Below are positions 46,101-53,500 of a stretch of DNA of 64,000 nucleotides, piece by piece (position 1 is the first letter of the stretch; every line of letters starts with the position of its first letter). Both the position numbers and the translations under genes were made by a program. The stretch is taken from NCBI GenBank assembly GCA_020630435.1, contig JAHDBJ010000016.1:1-64000 (forward strand), in the 5' to 3' direction. The stretch is from Saprospiraceae bacterium. Lineage in GTDB: Bacteria; Bacteroidota; Bacteroidia; Chitinophagales; Saprospiraceae. The notes beneath the pieces are model-generated. The model made no database searches. It was not told the DNA's origin and was given only the letters and a program-made list of their open reading frames with translations.

Positions 46101-49100
46101 TCCTTTTGATTTTTGTGTTGGAAATGGAGAACCTGACTTACTACTTATAGGTACTATCATTCTCTCAGGCAATACTGGAAGTAATAGCCAATGGGTTGTA
46201 ACAGATGAAGATGGTGTTATCTTAGGCTTGCCAGCAAGTTATACCGATGTTGATTTTGATACTGCTCCAGCAGGAACTTGCTTAATATGGCATTTAAGTT
46301 ACGAAGATGGATTAGTTGGATTAGAAAGAGGAGCTAATGCTAATAACTTGGTCGGATGCTTTAGTTTATCAAATCCTGTAACTATTATTCGTTCATCTAC
46401 TAGTGGAGGTGCATTGGTTGGAGGACCATTTTCTTATTGTGTAGGAGATGGTAATGCCGATATGCTTGCTGATGGAGATATTACTTTATCTGGAAATATG
46501 GGGAGCAATAGTCAATGGGTTGTAACAGACGAGGATGGAAATATTTTAGGTTTACCAGCAAACTACACAGACGTAAACTTTGATGATGCCCCTGCTGGTA
46601 CTTGTTTAATTTGGCACTTAAGTTATGAAGACGGTTTAGTGGGTGCAGAAGTAGGTATGAATGCAGCTAATCTAACTGGTTGTTATTCTTTATCTAATGC
46701 TGTTGCAGTATATAGAAATAGTGCTCCTTCTGGGGGAACTTTGACTGGCGGTCCTTTTTCCTTCTGTGTAGGTGATGGTGAAGAAGATATAGTTGCAGCT
46801 GGAGATATATCTTTATCAGGTAGTTCTGGGAGTAATAGTCAATGGGTCATTACCGATGCTGACGGAAATATCTTAGGTCTACCTGCTAACTATTTTGATG
46901 TTAATTTTGATGAAGCAGATGAAGGCGTCTGTCTAATCTGGCACTTAAGTTATGAAGATGGATTGAGTGGTGCAGAAGTAGGTATGAATGCAGCTAATCT
47001 CACAGGTTGTTTTAGTCTTTCTAATCCTATAACAGTTAATCGAAATGAAGTTAATGGTGGTCGGTTACAAGGAGGTCCTTTCTCCTTCTGTGTAGGTGAT
47101 GGTTCTCCTGATATGATACCAGCAGGAGCCATAAAATTAGAATGGAATATTGGCTCAAATCATCAATGGGTTGTAACAGATGAAGATGGAAATATTTTAG
47201 GTTTACCTGCTAATTATGCAGATGTTAATTTCGATGATGCTCCAACAGGTGTTTGCCTAATTTGGCATTTGAGCTATGAAGACGGGTTAATGGGAGCAGA
47301 AGTAGGTATGAATGCAAATAATCTTTCTGGATGTTATGATCTTTCTAACCCTATTAGTGTCATCAGAAATGAGCCTCCTTTGGGAGGTCGTCTTAGTGGA
47401 GGACCATTTAACTTCTGTGTAGGTGATGGCATGGCAGATACTTTGACACCTATTGACGTTGGTTTAACAGACAAATCTGGAACATTTAATCAATGGGTCG
47501 TAACAGATGAGACCGAAACAATACTTGGATTTTCTGATGACTTAGGAGATATTAACTTTGATACTGCTCCAGCAGGTGTTTGCTTACTTTGGTATATTAG
47601 TTATGAAAATGTATTAGAAGGACTTGAGTCGGGTATGAAAATAGATGATATTACAGGCTGTTTTGCAATAACAAACTCTGTAACTATCAATAGAACTGAA
47701 GTAAATGGAGGTACACTTGAAGGAGGGCCATTTGACTTCTGTGTAGGTGATGGTACTGCTGATATGATTGCTGCTGGTGACATTAGCCTTTCAGGGAATA
47801 TAGGCACTCATAATCAATGGGTTGTGACTGACAATGCTAGTAATATTCTTGGTTTATATGCTAATTACACAGATATTAATTTCGACGATGCACCTTCAGG
47901 AGTTTGTTTAATTTGGCATATCAGTTATGAAGATGAGCTAACAGACGCTCACCTAGGTATGAATACCAGCGATATAGAAGGATGTTTTGATTTATCTAAC
48001 CCTATAACCGTCAATAGAACAAGGGTAGATGGAGGTACAATCGAAGGAGGGCCATTTTCTTTCTGTGTAGGTGACGGCAATCCTGACTTTATAGGAGTTG
48101 GAGATATAAGCGTTACAAGTAGTGAAGGTAATAATAGACAATGGGTTGTAACAGATGAAGATGGAAATATTTTGGGTCTCCCTGCCAACTATAGTGATGT
48201 TGATTTTGAAGATGCCCCTGTAGGTGTTTGTTTAATCTGGTATTTGAGTTATGAAGATGGCTTAACTGGTGCAGAAGTAGGTATGAATGCTGCCAACTTA
48301 CAAGGCTGTTTTAATCTTTCAAATCCTATTACTGTCTATCGAAATACAGCACCTACGGCTGGTGTTCTTAGTGGCGGGCCATTTAACTTCTGTGTAGGTG
48401 ATGGTACTGCTGACATGATTACTGCTGGTGATATTACTCTTTCTGGAAATATGGGCAGCAATAGTCAATGGATTGTGACAGATGATAATGGAAATATTTT
48501 AGGTCTCCCTGCTAACTATACTGATGTAAACTTTGATGATGCCCCTGCTGGTGTTTGTTATATTTGGCATCTCAGCTATGAAGAAGGAATACGAGGTGTT
48601 CAAATTGGTATGAATGCTGCGAATATAGCTGGTTGTTTTGCGATATCTAACCCTATAACAGTTAATCGAAATACGCCTCAAGGAGGTGTAATTTCTAGCG
48701 ATAATGCACCCTACGAATTTTGTGTAGGTGATGGTACTGCTGATATGATTGCTGACGGTGATATTACGCTTACAGATGAAGCAGGAACATTTGGTCAATG
48801 GCTTATTACAGATAGCGATGGTATTATTCTTGGAATGCCTGATAATTACTCAGATGTTGATTTTGATGGTGCTGGAATTGGTTCTTGTTTCATATGGTAT
48901 GTTAGCTATGAACCTGGTGTTACAGGATTGTCAATGGGTATGGATGCTGATGATATAAGTGGCTGTTTCTCAATTTCTAATTCCATTGAAGTAAAAAGAA
49001 ATAACTGTAGTGGGATTGTCAATACAAATGAATTGAGGATTAGTAGTTCTCCTAATCCAACAGCAGATCAAGTCAATGTTAAAGTCTCAAATATTAAGCG

Positions 49101-49287
49101 TTCACAAGGACAAATTATGATTTTTGATGCTATAGGTGAATTAATTCATCAGGAAGAAATTACTGAAAATGATACTGTAGAAAAGGTATTTGATCTATCT
49201 AATTTTAGTGAAGGTGTTTATATTATAAAAGTTAAGTCTGGCTTTGAAGTTGTAACATCTAAAATCATTAAAATATCTGCAGAATAA
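43105..49287 (+). CDS. Giant T9SS-secreted protein with 16 tandem ~107-residue modules
   Basis: The 2060-residue protein has a signal peptide (hydrophobic residues 4-21, cut after LQAQ) and a ~210-residue beta-rich head with two Cys pairs (CTPGINGSRAMC, then STLDC). Sixteen tandem modules run from about residue 235 to 1965. A type A T9SS sorting domain ends it (SSPNPTADQVNVKV through SEGVYIIKVKSG). A typical module reads GGTLEGGPFSFCVGDG, ADMIADGEITLSGNMGSN, QWVVTDEDGNILGLP, ANYTDVNFDDAPAGTC, LIWHLSYEDGLSGAEVGMNA and GCFSLSNPITVNR, with three conserved Cys. The module is not one I can name. The acidic DxDGN turns suggest Ca2+ binding. It is likely a surface adhesin or stalk-like fibre. A strong terminator follows. 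Confidence 0.88.
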   Translation: MKKLFSSFVLSFLLFLLVSPNLQAQEAKAHFSLDACTARLGNIQSNTDFSEFKADITNIPEITLTVVGDNLYRTDPVANPHSCTPGINGSRAMCVGSTLDCSYEPDSDKAVKFDIAVIPVGGQAAILSSLDFYENAPMNFTWLDGASGMNNYPLKYGIRVIKNGIVIHEESEISTTTEWSLESFDFSDNPEFIVSVPTVFSVELLAYCPIGNVSTVNAWDLDEITLTAVPCGAAGGTLTGGPFTFCVGDGNPDNIAAGDITLSGNMGTSQWVVTDEDGNILGLPADYTDVDFENAPVGTCLIWHLSYQGAISGVEMGMNATDFKGCFSLSNPITVNRTTTSGGTLTGGPFSFCVGDSTPDMIANGEITLSGNMGSNGQWVVTDDAGNILGLPANYTDVNFDDAPAGTCLIWYLSYEDGLTGAEIGMNASNLAGCFSLSNPITVNRGSAEGGTLTGGPFNFCVGDGNADMINDGEITLSGNSGTNSQWVVTDDLGNILGLPPSYTAVNFDDAPAGTCLIWHLSYEDGLSGAEVGMNASNLAGCFSLSNPITVNRTSTSGGTLEGGPFSFCVGDGTADMIADGEITLSGNMGSNGQWVVTDDAGNILGLPANYTDVNFDEAPIGVCLIWYLSYEDGLSGAEVGMNAANLSGCFSLSNPITVNRGRPDGGTLEGGPYSFCVGDGNPDNIVAGDITLSGNTGSLSQWVVTDQDGNILGLPDNYTDVNFDDAPSGICYVWHLSYEDGITGAEMGMNAMNIRGCFSLSNPITVNRTRASGGTLEGGPYSFCVNDGNPDNIPAGGITLSGNEGTFSQWVVTDPDGTILGMPDNYTDVNFDDAGTGTCFVWHISYEPGITGLMMGMNVNNLMGCFSISNAVTVNRNIPEGGTLEGGPYTFCVGDGNADMIPDGSISLSGNIGSNGQWVVTDADGNILGLPNSYADVNFDDAPAGVCLIWHISYEDGLMGAEVGMNAADIQGCFAISNSITVNRNSSGSLSGGNLEGGPFDFCVGNGEPDLLLIGTIILSGNTGSNSQWVVTDEDGVILGLPASYTDVDFDTAPAGTCLIWHLSYEDGLVGLERGANANNLVGCFSLSNPVTIIRSSTSGGALVGGPFSYCVGDGNADMLADGDITLSGNMGSNSQWVVTDEDGNILGLPANYTDVNFDDAPAGTCLIWHLSYEDGLVGAEVGMNAANLTGCYSLSNAVAVYRNSAPSGGTLTGGPFSFCVGDGEEDIVAAGDISLSGSSGSNSQWVITDADGNILGLPANYFDVNFDEADEGVCLIWHLSYEDGLSGAEVGMNAANLTGCFSLSNPITVNRNEVNGGRLQGGPFSFCVGDGSPDMIPAGAIKLEWNIGSNHQWVVTDEDGNILGLPANYADVNFDDAPTGVCLIWHLSYEDGLMGAEVGMNANNLSGCYDLSNPISVIRNEPPLGGRLSGGPFNFCVGDGMADTLTPIDVGLTDKSGTFNQWVVTDETETILGFSDDLGDINFDTAPAGVCLLWYISYENVLEGLESGMKIDDITGCFAITNSVTINRTEVNGGTLEGGPFDFCVGDGTADMIAAGDISLSGNIGTHNQWVVTDNASNILGLYANYTDINFDDAPSGVCLIWHISYEDELTDAHLGMNTSDIEGCFDLSNPITVNRTRVDGGTIEGGPFSFCVGDGNPDFIGVGDISVTSSEGNNRQWVVTDEDGNILGLPANYSDVDFEDAPVGVCLIWYLSYEDGLTGAEVGMNAANLQGCFNLSNPITVYRNTAPTAGVLSGGPFNFCVGDGTADMITAGDITLSGNMGSNSQWIVTDDNGNILGLPANYTDVNFDDAPAGVCYIWHLSYEEGIRGVQIGMNAANIAGCFAISNPITVNRNTPQGGVISSDNAPYEFCVGDGTADMIADGDITLTDEAGTFGQWLITDSDGIILGMPDNYSDVDFDGAGIGSCFIWYVSYEPGVTGLSMGMDADDISGCFSISNSIEVKRNNCSGIVNTNELRISSSPNPTADQVNVKVSNIKRSQGQIMIFDAIGELIHQEEITENDTVEKVFDLSNFSEGVYIIKVKSGFEVVTSKIIKISAE
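43807..49002 (+). repeat. 16 tandem ~325-bp coding repeats
   Basis: I count sixteen copies of the module beginning GGTL(T/E)GGPF. Copies 2-5 and 9-10 are nearly identical over long stretches, while copies 8, 12 and 16 are the most diverged (copy 16 begins GGVISSDNAPYEF). Neighbouring copies share DNA-level sequence such as the run around GATGCTCCTGC, consistent with recent unequal crossing-over. Confidence 0.88.
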
Positions 49288-49314
49288 CTTCTTTAAACTA
49301 ATTACTACTACATT

Positions 49315-49351
49315 AAGGCTGCTTGACTAAAATCAAGTAGCCTTTTTTTAT
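49315..49351 (+). terminator. Rho-independent terminator after the 16-module gene
   Basis: AAGGCTGCTTGA (49315-49326) pairs with TCAAGTAGCCTT (49333-49344) with one mismatch, followed by a T run. Confidence 0.88.
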
Positions 49352-49361
49352 AACTAATTAT

Positions 49362-50231
49362 TTAAGAAAGAACCTCCTTCAAACTTTTCCGATACGCTGA
49401 TGGGCTTAGCTGTGTTACATTTTTAAAAGCCTTATTAAAATGAGATAAATTATTAAACCCACATTCATGGCAGATAGTTGCTATTGTCCGATTATCTTCT
49501 TGTAACAATTGACAGGCTTGAGTAATCCGAAACTCATTAACAAAATTTGTAAATGTTACATTCGTTAACTTTTTAAAATAACGACAAAAAGCTGGTTCGG
49601 TCATATTCACCTCTTTTGCTATTTGGGCTAATGTAATTTGTTCTCGATAGTGTTCTTGTACATAACTATAAATAATATCCATACGATCTCTATCTTGAGC
49701 AGATACTTCAATAGAAAGACTTTTAATATTCAACTTATTAACTTCTTCGGTATGTGCCATTGAATTTAAAATACTCAAAAGCTCCATTAATTTCTGAAAT
49801 TGCTCCATTTGACACATTCGATAAAGACGTTTTCCTACTTCTTTTTTTATATTTCCATAAAAAGTTAAGCCAGTTTTTGAACGTTCAAAAAGTTGTTTTA
49901 TAGCAAACATTTCAGGCTTATTTAGAAAATGTTCTCCCAGAAAATCTGCTTTCATTTGAACAACGACCTCATAATGCTTTTGATTTAATCCCGAACTAAA
50001 TCCGTAATGTGGTAAGTTTGGTCCTAGGAAAATTAAATCCCCCCCTTCATAAAAAGAGATGTGATTTCCTATATGCCGTTTCCCCTTTCCTTTTGAGATA
50101 TATACAATTTCATATTCAGGATGAAAATGCCAATGTGGCTTACTATGTTCCCCATCCCCTGCCCGCTCAAATTTTCTTAAGGCAAATGAGCTTCCAAACC
50201 CTGGTTCGATTTTCTCTAAAGCAGCTTTCAC
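49362..50231 (-). CDS. AraC family transcriptional regulator with N-terminal cupin
   Basis: The 289-residue regulator has a cupin sensor domain (HSKPHWHFHPEYEIVYISKGKG, then FYEGGDLIFLGPNLPHYG, about residues 28-80). A C-terminal pair of helix-turn-helix motifs follows from about 190: ITLAQIAKEVNMTEPAFCRYFKK, then FRITQACQLL with TIATICHECGFNNLSHFNKAFK. It binds DNA in response to a small ligand, often a sugar or aromatic compound. The start is GTG (50229-50231); an ATG overlapping it is out of frame. The adjacent divergent gene at 50405 is a possible target, but no operator was identified. Confidence 0.9.
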   Translation of the reverse strand: MKAALEKIEPGFGSSFALRKFERAGDGEHSKPHWHFHPEYEIVYISKGKGKRHIGNHISFYEGGDLIFLGPNLPHYGFSSGLNQKHYEVVVQMKADFLGEHFLNKPEMFAIKQLFERSKTGLTFYGNIKKEVGKRLYRMCQMEQFQKLMELLSILNSMAHTEEVNKLNIKSLSIEVSAQDRDRMDIIYSYVQEHYREQITLAQIAKEVNMTEPAFCRYFKKLTNVTFTNFVNEFRITQACQLLQEDNRTIATICHECGFNNLSHFNKAFKNVTQLSPSAYRKSLKEVLS

Positions 50232-50351
50232 ATTATTTTATTTTGTAATCAATACACAATATTAACCTAATTACCCCAAAATAAACAAATACTGGTTAAA
50301 ATAGCATTACAAACTGTCAATATCATAGTAGTACAAGCTAAAATCTGCCTT

Positions 50352-50359
50352 TATCTTTG
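50352..50359 (+). promoter_or_regulatory. Promoter -7 box (TATCTTTG)
   Basis: It matches TAnnTTTG, 45 bases before the ATG at 50405, in the divergent region shared with the AraC-type gene. Confidence 0.45.
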
Positions 50360-50404
50360 TATTATCCAAATAGGTAGAATTGTTTTATTAAAGATATATA
50401 AATT

Positions 50405-51115
50405 ATGAAAACAATAAAGCACAGTAATACTAAAATAAATGACAACCTCAAAAAATTAAAGCAAACGAAGGTGACAGTCTTCAAGACTAAATCTAATACG
50501 ATAGCTATCAAATGGGCTATCGTATTGATTTTGTTTTTTTGCCTAAATTTCAATCTTACAGCAAAGATGGCTGAAGGACTTTTTTTATTAAAAAGTATTA
50601 AAATAGAAAAAGTTGAAGGAGAGAAGTCTTTTAAACTTTTATTAGGAGAAGGACACGCTAGAAAGGTAGAAATCAAATTCGAAGATCAGTATGGTGAAAT
50701 GCTTTTTCATGAATCCATTAACCAATATCATGCTTATCAAAAAAGATTCGAGTTAAAAAAACTTCCTAAAGGAACTTATTATCTAATTGTATCAGATAAA
50801 GCAAGTACAACGAAACAACCTATTGAAGTTCACCGTAAAAACATAGAAATAAAATTAAGTGACTCAAAGAAGATATTCAAACCTATACTAACTTATGATG
50901 ATGAGGTACTTGAAATTGAACAGTTAGATGTTACGCCTTTTGCAGTGAATATAAAACTATATGATGAAAACGGAAAGTTATACCTTGACGAAACCTTAGC
51001 TGCTAAGAGACATCTCAAAAAACGATTTGATTTTTCAGAGTTTACTCCTGACAAATATCTTATGGTCATCACAACAAAGGATGAGATACACCATAATGAA
51101 ATTATTGTTCGCTAA
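50405..51115 (+). CDS. Hypothetical secreted protein with two sorting-domain-like beta units
   Basis: The 236-residue protein has a ~37-residue basic cytosolic start, then a hydrophobic helix (WAIVLILFFCLNFNLTA, about 38-54) acting as signal or anchor. The remaining ~180 residues form two similar ~80-residue beta units: ARKVEIKFEDQYGEMLFHESI with KLPKGTYYLIVSDK, and FAVNIKLYDENGKLYLDETL with FTPDKYLMVITTKDE. Each resembles the fold of T9SS C-terminal domains (DUF3244-like), but here they make up the whole mature protein. Function unknown. It is divergent from the AraC-type regulator. Confidence 0.7.
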   Translation: MKTIKHSNTKINDNLKKLKQTKVTVFKTKSNTIAIKWAIVLILFFCLNFNLTAKMAEGLFLLKSIKIEKVEGEKSFKLLLGEGHARKVEIKFEDQYGEMLFHESINQYHAYQKRFELKKLPKGTYYLIVSDKASTTKQPIEVHRKNIEIKLSDSKKIFKPILTYDDEVLEIEQLDVTPFAVNIKLYDENGKLYLDETLAAKRHLKKRFDFSEFTPDKYLMVITTKDEIHHNEIIVR

Positions 51116-51151
51116 TCAGTTGTTTGTGGGAGTAAAAAATCAATTTTATAT

Positions 51152-51182
51152 ACCTGTCGGTCGGCATACCGACAGGTTTTTT
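51152..51182 (+). terminator. Rho-independent terminator
   Basis: ACCTGTCGGT (51152-51161) pairs perfectly with ACCGACAGGT (51168-51177) around a 6-nt loop, followed by T. It separates two convergent genes. Confidence 0.9.
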
Positions 51183-51199
51183 ATTTCTCCTTACTACTA

Positions 51200-51847
51200 C
51201 TATGCCTTAAAATTGAAGATAATCGCAATACTGTGTCTCCGAAATATTCCATTGACATCGGTATCATTTAGATTTAAAACCCCCGCAGAGTATTTTAATT
51301 CTGGTGCAAAGACAAATTTAGAAGAAAATAATCTATCAAACCCCAATCCAAAGTCTATACTAACATCAGATTTATGAGAATACTGCTCTCTTAAAAGATC
51401 CTCCTCTTCTCTATCTAGCGACATTCTAAATCCTGTACCAGCAAAAAAATAAGGATTCAATTTCTCCAATTGTCTCTTATAATGTGCATAAAACATAAAA
51501 TTTATACTTAAAGGGATTAGCTCATATTCAGTAACTGCCTCATTTGGAGTAGTCCACTGTATATTTCCTCCATTGAATCCAATTTCCATTTTAGGTACAA
51601 GAAAAAAAGAATTCGTTACCTTATATTCAGCATTTATGCCTAATGCAAATCCTGCTTTATTAAGGAGGCGGAAACCATCATAACCTAATGGTTGAGTGCC
51701 AACTTTGTAGAGAATGTTAGAATAATTAAAATCAAAATGAATGCCTAATTTCCAATTTTTATCCAACACTGTATCAGTATCTTGCGCAACGATTAATGTA
51801 TTTAGACATAAACATGATAAGACAAGGATTACTATTTTTTTCATCAT
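51200..51847 (-). CDS. Outer-membrane beta-barrel protein (PorT-like fold)
   Basis: The 215-residue protein has a signal peptide (MMKKIVILVLSCLCLNTLIVAQ) and about eight amphipathic beta strands (for example WKLGIHFDFNYSNILYKV, INFMFYAHYKRQLEKLNPYFFAGTGFRMSL, VSIDFGLGFDRLFSSKFVFAPELKYSAGV). It ends SIAIIFNFKA. The YFFAGTGFR turn and GLGFDR segment are typical of outer_membrane_beta-barrel (OMP_b-brl) proteins. Role unknown. The second Met may be the true start. It is convergent with the gene at 50405. Confidence 0.82.
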   Translation of the reverse strand: MMKKIVILVLSCLCLNTLIVAQDTDTVLDKNWKLGIHFDFNYSNILYKVGTQPLGYDGFRLLNKAGFALGINAEYKVTNSFFLVPKMEIGFNGGNIQWTTPNEAVTEYELIPLSINFMFYAHYKRQLEKLNPYFFAGTGFRMSLDREEEDLLREQYSHKSDVSIDFGLGFDRLFSSKFVFAPELKYSAGVLNLNDTDVNGIFRRHSIAIIFNFKA

Positions 51848-52030
51848 AATTTGAATAATTTTAAATCAAAAATGTTAAATCTATAATAGATAATCCCGAC
51901 AGTTTTGTAGTGAAGTCACTAGTTTTTAAAAAAGCTTTTAGCGTAATCTTATAATTATCAAAAATAAAATTACTCTCTACAAAACGAATCTTAAATCCAT
52001 TTATTACAAAACAATATAAATACCACGAAT

Positions 52031-52639
52031 ATGCCACCTGAAACTATAAGAACATTATTCTCCAGAAATCATGATACTATCTTTCCTAAATTGGGTGTTT
52101 TTCTAGCTGGTCCAACACCACCTGATGGTCAAATGCAAGAAGGATGGCGGAGGGTTGTAATAGAAAAACTCCACTCCAATCAACGCTTAGATCCTAGTAT
52201 GATTGTTGTCTCTCCTGAACCCAAAAATGGATATTGGAGTTCTATTGATCATCCTCAGCCGACAACTATATTGGAACAGATAAGAGATAAACAGATTCCA
52301 TGGGAATGGCAGTATCTCAACTTATGCGACATTACCGCTTTTTGGCTACCAACGTATTGGGATAAGGAAACTTCTGGAATCTTTGCGCCTAATATTGGCC
52401 CTACAAGCAGATGGGAATTTGGATTCTTTTTTCAAGAATTTCTTAAAAATAGAGCTAAAAGAAATTTTATCATAGGAGCTCCTGAAGATGCTGAAAGTGT
52501 AAAATGGGCTAAGAAAATAACCGATATTTATGGTATAAAATGGCACACTCTAAAAACTGAAGATAAATCAAAATTAGTCGCTGATTCCTTTATAAACGAG
52601 ATTGCTGAAACCCTTTTAAAAAACAAATGGGCATACTAA
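52031..52639 (+). CDS. Nucleoside 2-deoxyribosyltransferase-like protein
   Basis: The 202-residue protein has the family start GVFLAGPTPP (about residues 22-31) and EGWRRVVIEKL. It continues VVSPEPKNGYW, the WEWQYLNLCDITAFWLP motif (about 92-108) and SRWEFGFFF with the Glu typical of the catalytic end of the fold. This matches the second nucleoside deoxyribosyltransferase family, enzymes that cleave or exchange N-glycosidic bonds of nucleosides or related nucleotides. The true substrate in this organism is unknown. It has no close partners in its strand. Confidence 0.82.
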   Translation: MPPETIRTLFSRNHDTIFPKLGVFLAGPTPPDGQMQEGWRRVVIEKLHSNQRLDPSMIVVSPEPKNGYWSSIDHPQPTTILEQIRDKQIPWEWQYLNLCDITAFWLPTYWDKETSGIFAPNIGPTSRWEFGFFFQEFLKNRAKRNFIIGAPEDAESVKWAKKITDIYGIKWHTLKTEDKSKLVADSFINEIAETLLKNKWAY

Positions 52640-52907
52640 ATCTCCAACTTAACGCTTCCTTATTAATATTTAACTTTTTATTTGAAATCATTTTTAATTC
52701 TCAGTCGTTCTGTAATGGTATATAGGTATAATTTTTGATATTAATTTATTTTAAATATTTATTTTTATTAAAATAATTCCAAGTAATAATTGATTTTCGA
52801 AAAGGTACATATGTACAGAATAAATATTTTAGAATAAAAACCATTATAGTATGAATAACCAAATGGAATTAGTAACTTTAAAGTTTACTTCTAGAAAATA
52901 TAGTAAA

Positions 52908-53429
52908 ATGAAGAAAATTGTTTTAATATTCTGCTGTATATTTTGTGTTGGATTATTTTGCGCTGTTGCACAAAATAGTATGCAGATAAAAGGTAGTAAC
53001 AATATTCCAGCTTACCAGGGTGCTCAATTGCCAAAGGTATTTTTGATTGGAGAGTATAGCGAGGAATTCGAAAATATGTCAATGGAATATAAATCTAATT
53101 TGATGAAAGCGTGTGAGTATGATATGGATGTTGCTTTCCAAAAGTGGATGAGTATGTTACAAGAGATGGAAGCCTATGCCGATCAAATCGAATATGATAT
53201 TAAGGGAGTGAAAATTTGGATGAAGGTTTTTTGGAAAAATGATGGCTCAATCAAACATATTGCTTATTATTTAAAACCTCGTTCAAGAAATACTGATACT
53301 GAAGAATTATCTGCTTTTTTCTCTAGTTTTATGAATAATTATCGATTTCCTTTAATCAGTAAAGAAAAATATTCTCACTATGGCAGTGCAGCCTTCCCAA
53401 CTGTTCCTAAAAGAGCTGTTGAAAAATAA
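52908..53429 (+). CDS. Hypothetical secreted protein
   Basis: The open frame starts at 52851, but the ATG at 52908 begins a clean signal peptide (MKKIVLIFCCIFCVGLFCAVAQ), so I use it, giving 173 residues. The mature part has an acidic helical first half (EYSEEFENMSMEYKSNLMKA) and a beta-rich second half with IEYDIKGVKIWMKVFWKNDG and IKHIAYYLKP. The second half resembles the C-terminal fold of TonB-type domains, but no TonB membrane anchor is visible. I cannot name a family. Confidence 0.7.
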   Translation: MKKIVLIFCCIFCVGLFCAVAQNSMQIKGSNNIPAYQGAQLPKVFLIGEYSEEFENMSMEYKSNLMKACEYDMDVAFQKWMSMLQEMEAYADQIEYDIKGVKIWMKVFWKNDGSIKHIAYYLKPRSRNTDTEELSAFFSSFMNNYRFPLISKEKYSHYGSAAFPTVPKRAVEK

Positions 53430-53450
53430 AACTGCAAATATAACAATAAA

Positions 53451-53487
53451 AAATCCCTAGTATTAATTCAAGATACTAGGGATTTTT
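53451..53487. terminator. Terminator between convergent genes
   Basis: AAATCCCTAGTAT (about 53452-53464) pairs with ATACTAGGGATTT (53473-53485), followed by T. It can serve the gene at 52908 and, with the A-rich left side, also the T9SS gene on the minus strand. Confidence 0.85.
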
Positions 53488-53500
53488 TATTGCATAAGGG

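Noticed and set aside
44346-48188. Recurrent minus-strand open frames of 60-79 codons inside the 16-module gene
   Set aside because: They recur at the same place in successive modules (PSPTQK-GPP pattern), as expected from the antisense of a repeated coding sequence.
43807-49002. CRISPR-like array suggested by regularly spaced repeats
   Set aside because: The ~325-bp repeats are one continuous reading frame with a module structure, not short repeats with unique spacers.
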